Numbered from the stretch's first letter, positions 35,101 through 47,267 are shown. The stretch is 64,000 nt of DNA from Echinometra lucunter (GCA_029962745.1 CM057158.1:1397166-1461165); one strand, 5' to 3'. The notes: generated by a model from the sequence alone, not told the origin. Numbers and translations are program-made.

Positions 35101-38100
35101 TTCCATCACCTGCTATTAGATCAGCTCCTGGACATTATAAACAATTGAGAAAAAACCCCTGTAGATTGGCTTGGATCATTATGCTTTGTTGAATTCTTGT
35201 TTCTTCTATACGGATTTAAAATAGCACATAAAGTTGGAGTTCTTGCTACACTATCATATACATGTAGTTCACTTACATAATCACACATTCACTTTCTATC
35301 ATAATATGTCGTGATTCTATGTACTCACAACTTTGCATACAATTTCCAGGACATCTGCCTTTCACAGCTCCTTCCACATTACCTTACCCGTTATATCCTT
35401 TACGATGAATGAATTATGACATATTATCGCATGGACTTTCTTAAAAGACAGGAAATAAGCCGAACTTTTCAAAAACTTTCACTTTGTCTGCAATGGGCTT
35501 GAATTTTGTTTTCAGATTCCCTGCAGATCACAGATAGCTGTTCTTTGTGGTAAAATATAAATGAATATATTCTGATGAGAAAAGATACTCTTTTTCCTTT
35601 ACCTCGTCCATTATCAAGAAGGGCAAGAGACGTCATGTCGCCGGTTGACGAGCTGTCTACTTCAGCCGTGACCGTAGCATCGAGGACAGGTACATAGTTG
35701 ATATGGACATAGGCATAGATCTCAACTAAGGGAGATGTGGTGTAGTTCACCATCTGGTAAGGGCGATCCAAAAAAAAAAAAAAAAAAAAAAAAATCAATT
35801 AAGCGTTACATTATTTCCCTCTACATATCATAAATAAATATTCTAGCTGCCAGGGAAACCCTTGTGAAGATACGGTCGCATAACGCTGGTTCTTGATATG
35901 ACATTTAGATACTGGCATTTTAAGAAAATAATTCCTATTGTCCAGAAAATGAATCTAAACATCTACCTAAGAATTAAGAAGATTACACGGAAATGAAATG
36001 ATTTAAAGAGTCCATGCTGATTTGGTTTAGGGAAGAAACCGTCGGCTTATGCGCTAAAGGTTTCCTGTGCAAAGGTAAGGGCCCCTATGAAAGAAAAATG
36101 AAAAAGAAAAATATGATATAGAGAAAAAACAAGAAAGAGAGAACTATATATAAAGAGATAGAGAGAAAGCGAGAGAAAGGAAGGAGGGGAGCATGGGAGC
36201 TACAGAAAGAAAATGAGAGAGGAATAGGAAGGCAGAGAGAGGGGGAGAGAGATGGAGAGAGAGAGAGGGACAGAGAGAGGGGGGGGGGGGGAGGAGGGGG
36301 AGTAATGAAAGGGGGCAAAGAGGGGGAAGCTGAGGAAGACAAAGAGAGACAGAGGGACACAGTCACAACAGACGGACAGAAAGATAGTGGGTCATGATAT
36401 AACATACCGATGTTCCTAAGAAGCTGTTTACGACAGGAGGATAAACATCATCAGATCGTGGTCTGGAGTTTACTTCTAAACTGACGTCTTCTGTTTGACT
36501 GTTACCGGCATTGCTTATCTCAACGTTCCACGTACCTGCCTAAAAATTCACAGTTGATAATGCAAAAATATTTCATCAAGACAGTGTATAAACAAAACAT
36601 ATACTCAAAAGTAAAAGTCCTAAACATAAAGGATATTTGCATAACTGACATTGCCTACTGCAACGCTCCAAGTACTTGCCTAAAGGTCGCAATAATGCCA
36701 GAACTATCCATAAGACAGTGTATTATACTCAAAAGTAAAAGTCTGAAAAAATTAAGGATGTTTATACATGGTTTTTTTTTATTATATAAATAAATGATGT
36801 ACGCATAATTTTGTTATTAAAGTTAAAGAGAACTGCGGTGATATCAGAAGCATTGGTGTGCAAGCCGGTAATGAAGACTTATACGTTTTATAAGTTTTCA
36901 AAATATATTTTGTAAGTATGAAGGCTTCAGGCTGTCTGAGGGTCAGTGGATCATCACAGAGTAAATTCGGAAAAGAAGGATATTTAAGTAGTGCAGGCAA
37001 GGCAATGATATCTGAAAAAAAAAAAAAAACAACTAACCTGACCAAACTGTGGTTCCAGCATGCACTGGATACGACTAAGTGTATATCAAGTAGACTTAAG
37101 TTTGTAATTCGAGTTGTAGATGATGCTAAAAATGAGAGGATGTTCAGGGAATAAATTGTCTAAAAGCACGTTTTTCTCTTGCTGTATTTAGCAAATCATT
37201 ATGTTACTGTCACGAATAGACAGTCGACTATCAGTTGGCTAAGGATTTTCGGCTGCTGGATTGGCAAAATTCGTGGGCTCGTCTGTTAACTGACTAGCTT
37301 AAGCCAACAGATAATCATTTCTGAGAGTATGTCTTTGATTTTACTTTATCAACGTTGTGTCGAGGATTTCGTATAAACCTGATAAAGATATGTTCTTGTG
37401 AGAATCTCCTACCCTTGATTAAGAGTTGACAGAGTTTAATAAATTTTACCTTATTTTATCTTAATGGGCATGGATGGGGTGGACTCGATCTGGAGTGGTG
37501 GCGGAGGCATAAGAAAAATAGGAAATTAAAAAAGGCGACAAAATACGTGAGAAGAGGATTTGTGTGACTGTGTTTGTCTACCACTCATATCATAGAAGGT
37601 ATACTTTCCCAAACCAACAAACAAATAAGGTGAGTTGCATACCACAGCCTCTCCGATATTGATGGTGATAAGTTTAGTGTTGAAATCAACCTCGTATCTT
37701 GAATCTGTGCTCTCTATGACGGTACCATCTGGGCCTGTGACGGTGATAGAGATAATGCTGTTGCCGGTCCATGTGATTGTTATGACAGTACTCAGACCCA
37801 GGGATGCGTCAATCGGGAAATCGATAGTTTGCATTTCATTAGGAGGTAGTGTAATCGTTGAACTCTGGATCTGTAAAGATAGACAATTGTTATTGATCTG
37901 GCGTCACCTGTACCTGGGAGGGGAAAGGCGAATTGAATCACTGTAACGCTGAGGTCTCTCCTCCCGATATCACTGATTGGGGGTGTGTGCAGGTGGACCA
38001 CATACACCGAGGTTTCCCCTACTCTTATACGAATAGTGCAGTGGGATCTTTAACGTGCAAAGGTGGTGACTCTCCTTTACACGGGACCTCCATTTAACGT

Positions 38101-38320
38101 CCTATCCGAGGGACGGAGTGTTTTCCACTGTAGCATAGCCTGCGTCTATGAAACAGGGGAGGGGCACGATAACACACAACGTAGGCTTCAATCATCCGCC
38201 TTGGCTGGACTCGAACCCACGGTCTTTTGGTTCGAAAGGCAGACGCTTTACCGACTGAGCCAACTCGCTCCCTATATATACAATAGTATGTATATATAAA
38301 AACACACCTAAAACCAGAAA

Positions 38321-38372
<52 letters not shown>

Positions 38373-39710
38373 TCTTATCTGTTTTCCATCAAGGAGGGTG
38401 GAGGGTGAATTGTGCACAGGGCATCATGACTTGTGCTGACGTAGGACTGAGTCACCTATAAGAACGGGATCTTTCGACGCTCTAAGTATAAGTTACATTT
38501 TACATATTGAAGGCAGAATGAATAATGCAGGTATTGGACTGGATTACTGGCACAGGCATTTCTTGCCTTCACAGGCTTGTATCGCGTAGGCAATAATGCC
38601 ATCGAATGACGTATGGATGCGTTCCTGACTGATACTGTCGTTTTCATTTACAAGACGAATACACGAGTGTACAGAAAAAACACCAGTGCACTGCCCATGT
38701 TGGTTTTCAGAACATGGGTGTATAATAACTCCGCTGAAGCAACCGACTTGGTTTTCATGTGCTCTGCCCCTCTCCTCTCTCTCCGCATCCTTTTTACGGA
38801 TTCTTCTACATATGAAAGATTTTCTATTCTTTTCAAATTTCAGAATATACTGACCTGTATTGGTGCAGAACCGGCGACGCTCTGTGGTCTCTGCGTTATA
38901 GTTGACGCAAAGGCAGAGAGGACGCATTGGGCGCTGCCCCCGTCAGCGCACGTAGATGATGTTCCGCCTGTCAGTTGGGCTAGTTCTTCCATCTGGGTGT
39001 CGGCTTCGTAGAAGGCGATCGAATGCACAATTACACCGGCATCATCGATGTTATCCAGAGTTTTGGCAATAAAAGGTTCCTCATTCTCCATCCCGTCGCT
39101 GAGAAGAATGAGACGGACCCCGCGAGAATCTGAGCCATTGTATTGAGCAACCTAGAAAGAAATGAACAGTTGAACAGTCTGGTATACCGTAATCATTGGT
39201 AATAGCCGAGTGAAGTGATGATCAAGGCAGTAAACAATCACTGTAAAATAATTTTCATTTGCAGTTTATACAGTTAGGCTTTAGTCTGCATGAAATAAAA
39301 GAAAATGTCGGTCATTAATGTGAAAGGCGGTGAGTCAGAAAGAAGACCTACAATTTAAAAAAAAACAAAAAAACTGTATAAAAGTTCAAGTCCGAATAGT
39401 TCTGCTAATATACATTTTGCTTTGTGTACGTTGCTATATACGCATTCTTTAAAAAAATGGATCATTAGAGGGGCTCCATACGTACCTCTATACCTTTTAA
39501 AATACCACAACCAATACATGTGCTGCCATCGGGAGTGGTTGGGAGTCGAGACACCAAGTCATCCCTCGTTGCCGCATTGGTGAGTTTAACCATATGAGAC
39601 GTAATATTGCCTTCGTGACTGAACTCGACAATAGCCAAGTAACTGTTATCAGGTACGACACTCTGGATGTAGTTCTGGGCTCCCCTGATCATCTTTTCTA
39701 AACGCCCACC
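29486..39710 (-). CDS. CLCA-family gene X, exons 5-12 (5' exons not seen)
   Basis: Exons are 39486-39710, 38855-39151, 37643-37870, 36408-36539, 35603-35753, 35011-35127, 34517-34768 and 29486-29949. All have GT-AG borders and matching phases (0,0,0,0,1,1,1), giving about 621 residues without a stop until the end. The order is most of a VWA domain, beta-rich modules, an FnIII-like segment (SFMIRAWDEAGNVGP), one transmembrane helix and a short tail ending HDNEAFENPS. It is therefore a type I membrane CLCA, expected at the cell surface or shed after processing. The signal peptide, protease domain and MIDAS exons should lie above 39710, but the contig ends at 41341 without them. Intron 11 holds a 4.1-kb transposon. 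Confidence 0.85.
30389..30700. repeat. Minisatellite GTTCGTTATTCCGAAAATGAA, left arm
   Basis: About a dozen units of 22-26 bases with alternating TTATTCCG and TTAGTCCG. TTCGTTATTCCGAA is partly self-complementary with TTCGGAATAACGAA. Confidence 0.9.
31284..31490 (+). mobile_element. tRNA-derived SINE with poly-A
   Basis: GGTTTAAGGCGCTTGACCG resembles a tRNA D-arm/A-box region, and GGGGTTAGAACCCCGGC is a B-box stem. The tail CACGGCACTTATGCCC and GAACAAGGCATTTTATCTGC is typical of marine invertebrate SINEs. An A-run is at 31470-31488. It is inserted within the 4.1-kb element. Confidence 0.7.
31820..32060 (+). mobile_element. Possible LINE 3' tail
   Basis: AT-rich 3'-UTR-like sequence ending GGAAATAAAATGAAATGAAATG, a short tandem tail of the kind left by CR1-like elements. 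No coding part is seen. Confidence 0.3.
32122..32182. repeat. (CAT)n microsatellite
   Basis: About 60 bases of uninterrupted ATC triplets, within the 4.1-kb insertion. Confidence 0.95.
33060..33440. repeat. CTCGCTCGCTG repeat, three units of about 180 bp
   Basis: TCCTCGCTCGCTG(CG)CTC at about 33064, 33248 and 33415 is followed each time by GTATTATATTTAGATACAG or a variant. TTTGAAAGC(G)AATGAAT follows the first two copies, and the third is more diverged. This is the clearest tandem form of the family. Confidence 0.75.
33683..34487. repeat. Minisatellite CATTTTCGGAATAACGAAC, right arm
   Basis: About 30 units of AACGAACCTTATTTCATTTTCGG and shorter CTTCGGAAT variants, with a roughly 310-bp higher-order repeat (compare 33865-34020 with 34190-34370). 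Orientation is opposite to 30389-30700. Confidence 0.9.
34517..34768 (-). CDS. CLCA gene X exon 11
   Basis: This is 252 nt, phase 1 in and out, with acceptor ATTTTCAG and donor GTAAAC. The protein QMRLKRDVATQTPPPTD has a dibasic LKRD that could be a processing site. GVVQVVSYDPDLNIDILAPS and ITDL..ERTYDD..NVTLTWSAVGDDLD follow, a beta-rich start of the FnIII-like module. Confidence 0.85.
35011..35127 (-). CDS. CLCA gene X exon 10
   Basis: This is 117 nt, phase 1 in and out, with acceptor ATGTCCAG and donor GTGAGT. GADLIAGDGIYSAYFLEF and NGRYGVKVDVNGN match the CLCA DGIYSRYF / Y.V.V.. strand pattern. Confidence 0.85.
35603..35753 (-). CDS. CLCA gene X exon 9
   Basis: This is 151 nt, phase 0 in and phase 1 out, with acceptor TTACCAG and donor GTAAAGG. 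IYAYVHINYVPVLDATVTAE and SLALLDNGRG match the CLCA region VYAxVxxGxxPVxxAxVTA...LxDNGxGADxxxxDGIYS when joined to exon 10. A long T-run precedes the acceptor on the coding strand. Confidence 0.88.
36160..36370. repeat. Purine-rich (GA)n tract
   Basis: About 200 bases of GAGAGA and GGGG in the intron between exons 8 and 9. The matching tract in contig 3 is 53000-53215. Confidence 0.85.
36408..36539 (-). CDS. CLCA gene X exon 8
   Basis: This is 132 nt, phase 0. AGTWNVEISNAGNSQTEDVS and YPPVVNSFLGTS are encoded. AGTW is the conserved strand that follows VWA in CLCA proteins (PGxW). Acceptor TTTTTAG and donor GTATGT. Confidence 0.87.
37643..37870 (-). CDS. CLCA gene X exon 7
   Basis: This is 228 nt, phase 0. 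IDASLG, VITITW and ITVTGPDGTVIES are encoded, then YEVDFNTKLITINI. Acceptor TTTACAG and donor GTATGC. It differs from gene W exon 7 at about 23 of 76 residues. Confidence 0.85.
37900..38272 (-). mobile_element. tRNA-derived SINE
   Basis: On the minus strand GGGAGCGAGTTGGCTCAGTC begins a tRNA-like head with A box TGGCTCAGTCGG and B box GGTTCGAGTCC (38207-38217). The body carries GGACGTTAAATGGAGGTCCC and CACGTTAAAGATCCC, conserved core phrases of deuterostome SINEs. It lies in intron 6 of gene X, sense to the gene, and is absent from gene W. A (TA)n tract is at 38321-38368. Confidence 0.85.
38321..38368. repeat. (TA)n microsatellite
   Basis: Uninterrupted TATATA next to the SINE head. Confidence 0.95.
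38855..39151 (-). CDS. CLCA gene X exon 6 (C-terminal VWA)
   Basis: This is 99 codons, phase 0, with acceptor CTTTCTAG and donor GTCAGT. GVRLILLSDGMENEEP contains the MIDAS Asp, then GVIVHSIAFYEADTQMEELA and TGGTSSTCADGGSAQCV. The two cysteines in the last part are shared with W. Confidence 0.9.
39486..39710 (-). CDS. CLCA gene X exon 5 (middle of VWA)
   Basis: This is 75 codons, phase 0, with acceptor TGAATAG and donor GTACGT. MIRGAQNYIQSVVPDNSYLA, IVEF and STCIGCGILKGIE are encoded. The T in TCIG is the second MIDAS position of VWA domains. This is the most 5' exon of X in the window. Confidence 0.9.
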
Positions 39711-41341
39711 CTATTCAGAAGGAAAAGACTTAATGAGATTGACTAAAGCTCAAAATCAAAATAAAAAATCAAAAGCCAGTGAGATTAGCCATGTCGGACT
39801 CCTGGGTTCTTATACTTTGGTCTTTAGGGACGTCCATTGTGAGAGTAAAGCCCACGCGTATATACGAAATGGGATCGAATGAAATTGGGGAGTGCGATTT
39901 TCATTTCTCACCAACTCACCATCATAAATCGGCCTTCTCATCACAATCTACCCTCCCTGGAGAATATAGCGAGTGGCTAGTCCAGAACTTCAACCGTGAA
40001 ACTCGCCATGGCCAATGCGTCCCGTAATAATCTACCCAAATACTGAGGACTGGTACGATTTCAATTGATTTTTTTTAGTAAGCTTACGAATTCGTATGCT
40101 TAAAAATTGCGTTCAAAAATATCTTATTCAAATTCCAATATTCAAGAAGTATTCTTTAGTATATGCTTTCAACTAAGTAATGAATGCAATTTCTACCAAA
40201 ATCCGGTCATAACATAATTTATTCTCAGCTGGTTACAGAGGCATACAGTGGGTTTAAACATGGGGGGGGGGGGGGGGAGGGGGGCACCGAGTTGAAAAAT
40301 GTGTGCGGGTGTGTGTGTGTGTGTGTGTTGTGTAATATGTATAATGGGAGAAATAATGTTATTTATATCGTGTTAACAATAATAATAACCTCGAAACAAG
40401 GTGTCTTTAGGGAAGAGAAGCGTTTTTAAATTTGGGAAACTGATGCATTCTTGCTAGATACCACCTTGTTTTTAATTTTTGCGAGCGAGCCAAAGATTAC
40501 AACAATATTTGGAATGAAAGACGTGTTATTTTGTTAACAAAATAAACTATTGGATCACTGCAGTTTTTTATGATATCTCAATTATATACCTGGTCACCTC
40601 GTTGCCCATGACTCTTTTTATCATGTCCCTGATTGCTTGCTGCCTGAAACCACCCTGTTTCTAAATATTACGAGCAATCGAAGCAAGCGAGAAAACACAC
40701 TCTTTTTGAGTAGAAATAACCCCTTCATTAAATGACACTGTGAGCTTATGAGACATCTAAATTATTTGTTCGGTCACCTCACTCGCCCAATTCGTTTGCT
40801 TTCAAAATCCATCAAAAACAATTATTCAACAAGCGAGCGCAGCGAGCGAGGTGACTCAAAGGTGTAATCAGGTGAGCTATATTGTACTTCCTTCTATACT
40901 GTAACTTATTTTAAAGTGTAAACTGCACTTAAATATTCTGCTATCAAAACGGCTAGATAGATTGTTAAGTTCTGGCTGGGATCATCAAATTCATTGACAC
41001 TTATGGAAATACCACAGATGTAGGCCTAGCAGTCAACATCAGAAATGACAAACTCTACGCCCCACCCACTCTCTCTTTCTATATCTCTCTGTCTTGTTCT
41101 GTAAACAGTTTATGACATATGGGTATTATGGGTGAGATGCAGGCGCGTAGCCAGGGGGGCGATGGGTGCGGTCGCCCCCCCCCCCCAAAAAAAAAAAAAA
41201 ATGCAAAAAAAAAAAAAGGAAAAAAGAAAGAAAAAAAAGCGTGAGTGGGAAAAGAAAAAGGTAAGAGAACGTAAGAAGGGCGGGAGCAGACAAGGAACAA
41301 TGATAACAAACGTCGGAGCTTTCGCTTCGCGCGGGAGGGGG
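39711..41341. other. Region above gene X exon 5 up to the gap
   Basis: No CLCA exon 4 (MIDAS) or earlier exon is found. It contains a poly-G and (GT)n tract (40262-40330), a GCGAGCGAGC repeat block (about 40480-40850) and the start of a hAT-type repeat at 41141. Homology with contig 3 ends at about 39806, where a transposon begins at 62629. Confidence 0.6.
41141..41341. mobile_element. hAT-type MITE, cut by the assembly gap
   Basis: CAGGCGCGTAGCCAGGGGGG followed by the GGTAAGAGAACGTAAG and CTTCGCGCGGGAG phrases matches the elements at 17491-17796 and 61354-61669. The right end is lost in the gap. Confidence 0.6.
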
Positions 41342-41841
41342 NNNNNNNNNNNNNNNNNNNNNNNNNNNNNNNNNNNNNNNNNNNNNNNNNNNNNNNNNNN
41401 NNNNNNNNNNNNNNNNNNNNNNNNNNNNNNNNNNNNNNNNNNNNNNNNNNNNNNNNNNNNNNNNNNNNNNNNNNNNNNNNNNNNNNNNNNNNNNNNNNNN
41501 NNNNNNNNNNNNNNNNNNNNNNNNNNNNNNNNNNNNNNNNNNNNNNNNNNNNNNNNNNNNNNNNNNNNNNNNNNNNNNNNNNNNNNNNNNNNNNNNNNNN
41601 NNNNNNNNNNNNNNNNNNNNNNNNNNNNNNNNNNNNNNNNNNNNNNNNNNNNNNNNNNNNNNNNNNNNNNNNNNNNNNNNNNNNNNNNNNNNNNNNNNNN
41701 NNNNNNNNNNNNNNNNNNNNNNNNNNNNNNNNNNNNNNNNNNNNNNNNNNNNNNNNNNNNNNNNNNNNNNNNNNNNNNNNNNNNNNNNNNNNNNNNNNNN
41801 NNNNNNNNNNNNNNNNNNNNNNNNNNNNNNNNNNNNNNNNN
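41342..41841. other. Assembly gap, 500 N
   Basis: Exactly 500 N. The left contig ends in a multicopy hAT-like repeat and the right one begins inside another dispersed repeat, so the join may be unsupported. Confidence 0.98.
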
Positions 41842-42344
41842 AAATTATACTACATGAAATTGTTAATCTAACTACATGCATCTACAGAACAATGAAGAAT
41901 TTTAGACAAAGATAAATTAGCTTAGAATTAGATACAGCACAAGTTTTAATACAACAGATAAAATAAATGACAGTAATGCAATTTTGAATAGAATACATTA
42001 TGATTAATTAAGATTGACTTTAAGTTCAACATAGGATAAGGATAAATTAAAGAAAACAGAATTACAAATTGAATGTTTTCAGTGATTGTTTAAAGGAACT
42101 AGCAGAGGAGGCTTGGCGTAGAAGAAAAGGAAGACTGTTCCAGAGAGAGGGGCCCGTGTAGGAAAAGCTGTGGTCATCCCGAAAGTGCAGAGATCTGGGA
42201 GGAGTAATTACTTTAGAATGGGCAAATTTCCATCAAATGGATAAAAGAATGCTCAAAGAAATGCACAAAGTAGGTTGGACACGTATAATTACCCTCATGG
42301 CACATTTTTACCCAATATTTCTCACGAAGATGGTCTGGGTATCG

Positions 42345-42347
<3 letters not shown>

Positions 42348-42434
<87 letters not shown>
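42348..42434. repeat. (GT)n microsatellite
   Basis: About 87 bases of GTGTGT with one interruption. The counterpart at 22274-22298 is about 25 bases, so the locus is length-variable. Confidence 0.95.
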
Positions 42435-42436
<2 letters not shown>

Positions 42437-43573
42437 TGTGTTTGTTCTTTATTAACCCGTGTGTGAGATGGTAAGTAACCTGGGCCCAGGAGAAAATGGA
42501 TATGGGAAGTTTGGTGTTTGTCTCTCTATACGGGCAACACAATATTTTGGGCTTGAAGGAATCATGTCGATATGTCGTCCGAGCATGGGGGGGGGGGGGG
42601 GGGGGGGGGGGGTCGGTTGATATAAATCTGTAATTAAGTTGGTTTCTGTGATTTGGTTTGCCTGTCGCATTCCTAGCACCTTTTCAACACAATAGGGGTT
42701 AAAATTATCGTAATTTCAACCTTCCTGTATCATATTATTTGTTCTTCTTTGTAATTCTACAGGTATGTATTTTAATTTGCCGAGTAAAATAATAATAATA
42801 AAAAAATAAATTCCCCAACTAATTTCAGTCTCATTCTGTCGTTGCCCGTACCCCAAGCTACACGGGGCTACACCACTAGTCTGGGTAGGGAAGTATGTCT
42901 TAATCAGTTGCAATGAAATGCAAATAAACTCAATTCAATGAACCTGACTTTTATGAGAGCTGAATAGCCTAAATGAACAACGAAACACCATTCAAGGTTG
43001 TTAAGATCTCATTTCATTTTCAGTATTTGAATGTCTGATACATGCACGCTTGATTGCATTTTCCCACAGTCAATTATATCCAAATAATAATAGTTTGGGA
43101 TACAAAAAAAAAAGACTATGAATATGAAAAAAAAATCTACCACACATAATATCCCAGTCGCACCAATGAGATCGATACCAGATCGATAACAGACGAATAA
43201 AACATTACATTATCCATAAATTCCTAGTATCGGTCGGTTTGAAATCGGTGTTTTGGCAGTGTGACTCGGCCATTAGAGTCATCAAACATTTCATTACCTT
43301 CTCGTAATGTTCATTTTAAACATTTGTGTGCTTTCTCACAATTTACAAAAGGTTCCTTTCCTGTTTTGTGTGCCAACCTGCAATATCTGTTCTTTCTTTA
43401 GATTTTAGAATAAACAGTCGCTCCCTTCTGAGCATGATAATACGATTTGAGATGCACAGTGTGTCCCAGCAAAACTGTAATCCTATCGAGTGTTTATCCT
43501 CAACGTGGCTATCATATTATTTAAGAACTTCATGTATTCAGAATACATCTGATCATAATGAATTTTAGCGTTG

Positions 43574-43896
43574 TACACACTAAAAAAAATAACAGGTTCA
43601 GTTTCGCACCCCGGCTAAATGCAACACTGGTAGCACCCTTTTGAGTGCAATCTTGCACCTTACATGAAAAAGGTGCAAAGATGCACCCTTTTGTACTTGT
43701 TTGCACCCTAAAAAGTGCAACTTTGCACCTTGCATTCAAAAGGGTGCAAGTTTGCAACTTTCATAAAGGGTACAACTTTGCACCCTTAAAGATGCAAAAT
43801 GCTTCTTAGGGTACAAAGTTGTACCTATGAAGGAGCTTCTAATGTTGCATTTGAAAGTTGAAAAATTGAACCCTTTTCTTAGACTCAGTGTGTATA
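43574..43896. mobile_element. MITE-like element rich in GCACCCT, contig-3 copy
   Basis: Single-unit counterpart of 23429-24015, with the same TACACACTAAAAAAA left end and GACTCAGTGTGTATA right end. Confidence 0.6.
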
Positions 43897-44375
43897 AAGC
43901 TACATTTTAATAGAAATATCGACTGGTTAGCATTTATCACACATTTCTACGTCCGTCCTAAACTTAGACTGCTAAGATTAAATCTTGGACTAAGTATGCA
44001 GGAGTTAAAAGTGCAGAAATATGGATAATATTGAATAGGATCTAATATTGGTGACATGGATGAAAGTGGCTTGTCTTTCTTCTAGAATATCTAAATGTTG
44101 TCTTGAATAGCATGTTGTGTGCATTAAGGGTTAACACATATAAATGTAGATGAAATGAAAGAAAAACAACACCGCTGTCACAATTTTCACCACGATCATC
44201 ATCACAATCAGCGCAAATAACAGGGCTACGAGCGTATCCACCACCAGCACCACCACAACCACCACCACCATCATCATCACAAGAGAAGAGCTATGAACAC
44301 CTCTACCACATCATCATGATGCCACACAGAAAACTCTACCATCTAATCAAACAATGTATTCACTTTATATGGTTG

Positions 44376-44549
44376 CCTTGAAGTACGCTCGATGATAGGT
44401 CATGTTGCCGTGAATTTCGCGTCTAAAGTCGGCCAAATCGCAAAGGTCGCGTCCAGTGGTCGCGATTTTCGCAACCAAAATCGCGAATTTTACGACTTGG
44501 CCGCGAAATTCATGGCGCCACATGACCTGTCGTCGACCGTACTTCAGGG
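44376..44549. mobile_element. Hairpin MITE, contig-3 copy
   Basis: Counterpart of 24496-24680, with a short internal deletion in the loop-side arm. Confidence 0.75.
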
Positions 44550-44923
44550 CCACCATAACTTTACGACATCGGCCCATGGGAAGTTTGGGGCTTTTATCCA
44601 CGGGCAACACGATATATTGGGGTTGAAGGGATTATCATGGCTATGTCGATATATCGTCTAAGGGTTGGTAGATATAAGTTGAGTTTCGGTGATTTGGTTT
44701 GCCTGTCCATTCTGGCAACTTAAATCAATACACTTGTTGTATTGTATTTTTTGTTCTTTGTAATTCTGCTTGTACGTACTTTAAATTTGCAGAGCAAAAT
44801 AACCCAAAATTTTTGGAGAGTTGAATACAACGAATAACAAAACGCCAGTTTAACTGATTACATGCACTTTTGATTGAGTATTTCTTTATTTTACAACATC
44901 CAGTTATATAGGCCTATCAGTTC

Positions 44924-45255
44924 GGGGGGGGGGGGTTCATAAAGCTGTTCATAAAGTTGCGAATGACTTTACGAACGACTTGAATTGCTAAATGGGATGC
45001 CCAAGTTTTTCCTGATGATTTAACAAAGTGTAACCGCATTTCCCATAATCTCAGATTAAATTGTCTCAACAAAAAAAATAAATAAATAAAAAATACAGTA
45101 AAAATGGGTGTACAAAATTGTAACGTTAATCTACGTCTGCATATTTGACCTTTAGCTGATGCAATTTATAATGACTGAGAATCCCATTTGGCTTGCCATA
45201 TTCAAGTCGTTCGTAAAGTCATCCGTAACTTTACGAACAGCTTTATAAAACACCC
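44924..45255. mobile_element. MITE with TTCATAAAGCTGTTC ends, contig-3 copy
   Basis: Counterpart of 25056-25387, with a shorter poly-G at its left end. Confidence 0.75.
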
Positions 45256-46852
45256 ACAGGATTAAGAAAGGAACAATGATATCGAAGATTACCATACGTG
45301 TGAGGTTTTTAATCTAATACCCAAATCACAACTACGAGATCGAAAACAGACCCAACCAAAATAATATACAAAATGTCCAAGTATCCCGCACGGTATAAAG
45401 TTGGTGTGGATTCAGTCTGGCGGTGTGTCTCGTGCACATGGAGTCATCGAACTTTAACACATCACCTTCTAGTCATATGTATTTTGTATGCTTTTGTGGA
45501 AGTGCTCCGTCAACATTTACAAAATGCTCACATTCAGATTCAAGTTCGAGGGCATTATTTCCCTCTTATCACTGCTTCTAATCCAACGAGTAAATTTACA
45601 TTCTGAAGAACATGGTGGAAGGCAAGGAAGGAGGAAATATTCTCTGGCAGGCACATGCTGGCTTGTGTTCTGGTCGCCTAAAGAATACATTTTATATGAT
45701 CCACCAAAGCATGTTTACTATATCTATTTTGAATTACGTAAATTGCCAAGTCAATGTGTACATGTCAACTTTCAGTCTGTTTTTCTTTTCCTTTCGGACA
45801 AGCATTTCTCTGTGATCATCATGATACGAATTGAGATGTATCAATCTTCTGTGTTATAACAAGCCATCATCCGATTTATGTTCATGTAACAAAGTGAAAT
45901 TTGTTGAACAGTGAACAACAGTACAAAGAGTACAACAGAAGGAAGTTGTACACAAGGCAATTTGAAATAAACACTCCAGGGATATGATTATAATTACAGC
46001 TTACATGCAGGTGGATTAGAAATGATCAGGTTTATTGACTTTAAAAAATATATAAGAAATAACAGTCGTGTGAGTGGATTGAGTTGAATTCACGACGGTG
46101 AATACTGTGACTAGGCATTTTGATACTTTCATACAAATAAAAAACAAGCGAATAAACCTGGAATAAACATAAACGCGCAATGAAAACATAACTTTTTAGT
46201 AATACATTTTGTGAAATCATGAATTCGGCGGAAAACGTTTAATAGGCGTCATGTTAAAGCTATTCATTTCAATTAGGAGTTTATATTCTTAGCAATGAAT
46301 TTCAAGTCTCATAAATTAGAAATAGAATGTACATGTAGACAGTGATAAGAGACAAATAATCGAAGTTTCCAGCTCCTCAACTCCCTATTTGCATTATACA
46401 CTTGCATATTCTGAAAAGGATGATCAAGTCGATATCTTTTCAAAAGCTCATAGAACAAATGAATAATTTAACCTGAAGTAAAGATATAAAACGGAAATAC
46501 GATGAACGTTACATGCGTGATTTACAAAGGAGAAAAGCGATATAGAAACTATTACGACGAATATCTGTCGCATATGTCATCGTCAAAATAATGTGTAAAA
46601 ACAGACCTATTTAATACACTTCAACTACAACTATTATTGTTGTTACTGCTCTTGGTATTATTCCGAACAGGTTATATATCATATTTGAATAGAATATGCG
46701 GTGAACTAATACGCAATAATGTACACCCATACATCCTTACATACCCATTACATAATCATACTTATTGAAATGGGAAAAGATACAGAAAAGGCGGTAAATG
46801 TACTAAAAGTATTGTAAATATCAAAATGAGGACACCTTGGTTAATATAGGTG

Positions 46853-47267
46853 AACAGCGCACACTGTACGTTCCGACTGCGACGCGATTTTCGAACAAAC
46901 GGTATTTTGCATAATATGAGAGTCTAAACAAGTAAAATTGTCTTATTTGAAGTTCAGCATAATGATAGGAATACTAAAATCGAAATTTTGGTTAAATGAA
47001 AGCCTTGTGGTAGGAGCAAAGGCCAAATCGGCTTCAGCTCTTAGCCGATCGCAAGATTACTATGACGTCACTCCGATTTGGAATTGAATTCACTTTTATT
47101 CCTACTGAGAGGCTCCCAATAGCCCGGAATTTCGATAATAGTGTTCATACGACTATTCGGAACTTTGATTATGAAGATTCTATATGTTCGAATGTTCATA
47201 TCAAATGCTTTAACAAAATTTTCCAAAATCGGATCGCAGCCGGATCGTGCAGTGTGCGCCGGGCTTT
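46853..47267. mobile_element. MITE with CAGCGCACA ends, contig-3 copy
   Basis: Counterpart of 28576-28977. The right end TGTGCGCCGGGCTTTA is intact and the left end has lost GCCC. Confidence 0.65.

Larger units (their letters stand above)
41842..46393. repeat. Segment duplicated at 21766-26527
   Basis: The same order of repeats and MITEs as 21766-26527 with very high identity. It has a longer (GT)n (42348-42434) and poly-G (42588-42612). It continues at 46394 into the part that corresponds to 28119 onward. Confidence 0.9.

Noticed and set aside
38199..38272. Functional tRNA gene
   Set aside because: The A and B boxes are good, but the acceptor stem does not close and a long SINE body follows, so it is a SINE head.
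39711..41341. Search for CLCA exons 1-4 of gene X
   Set aside because: No MIDAS exon (DxSxS), LRWGVFDE or signal-peptide exon was found in any frame before the gap.
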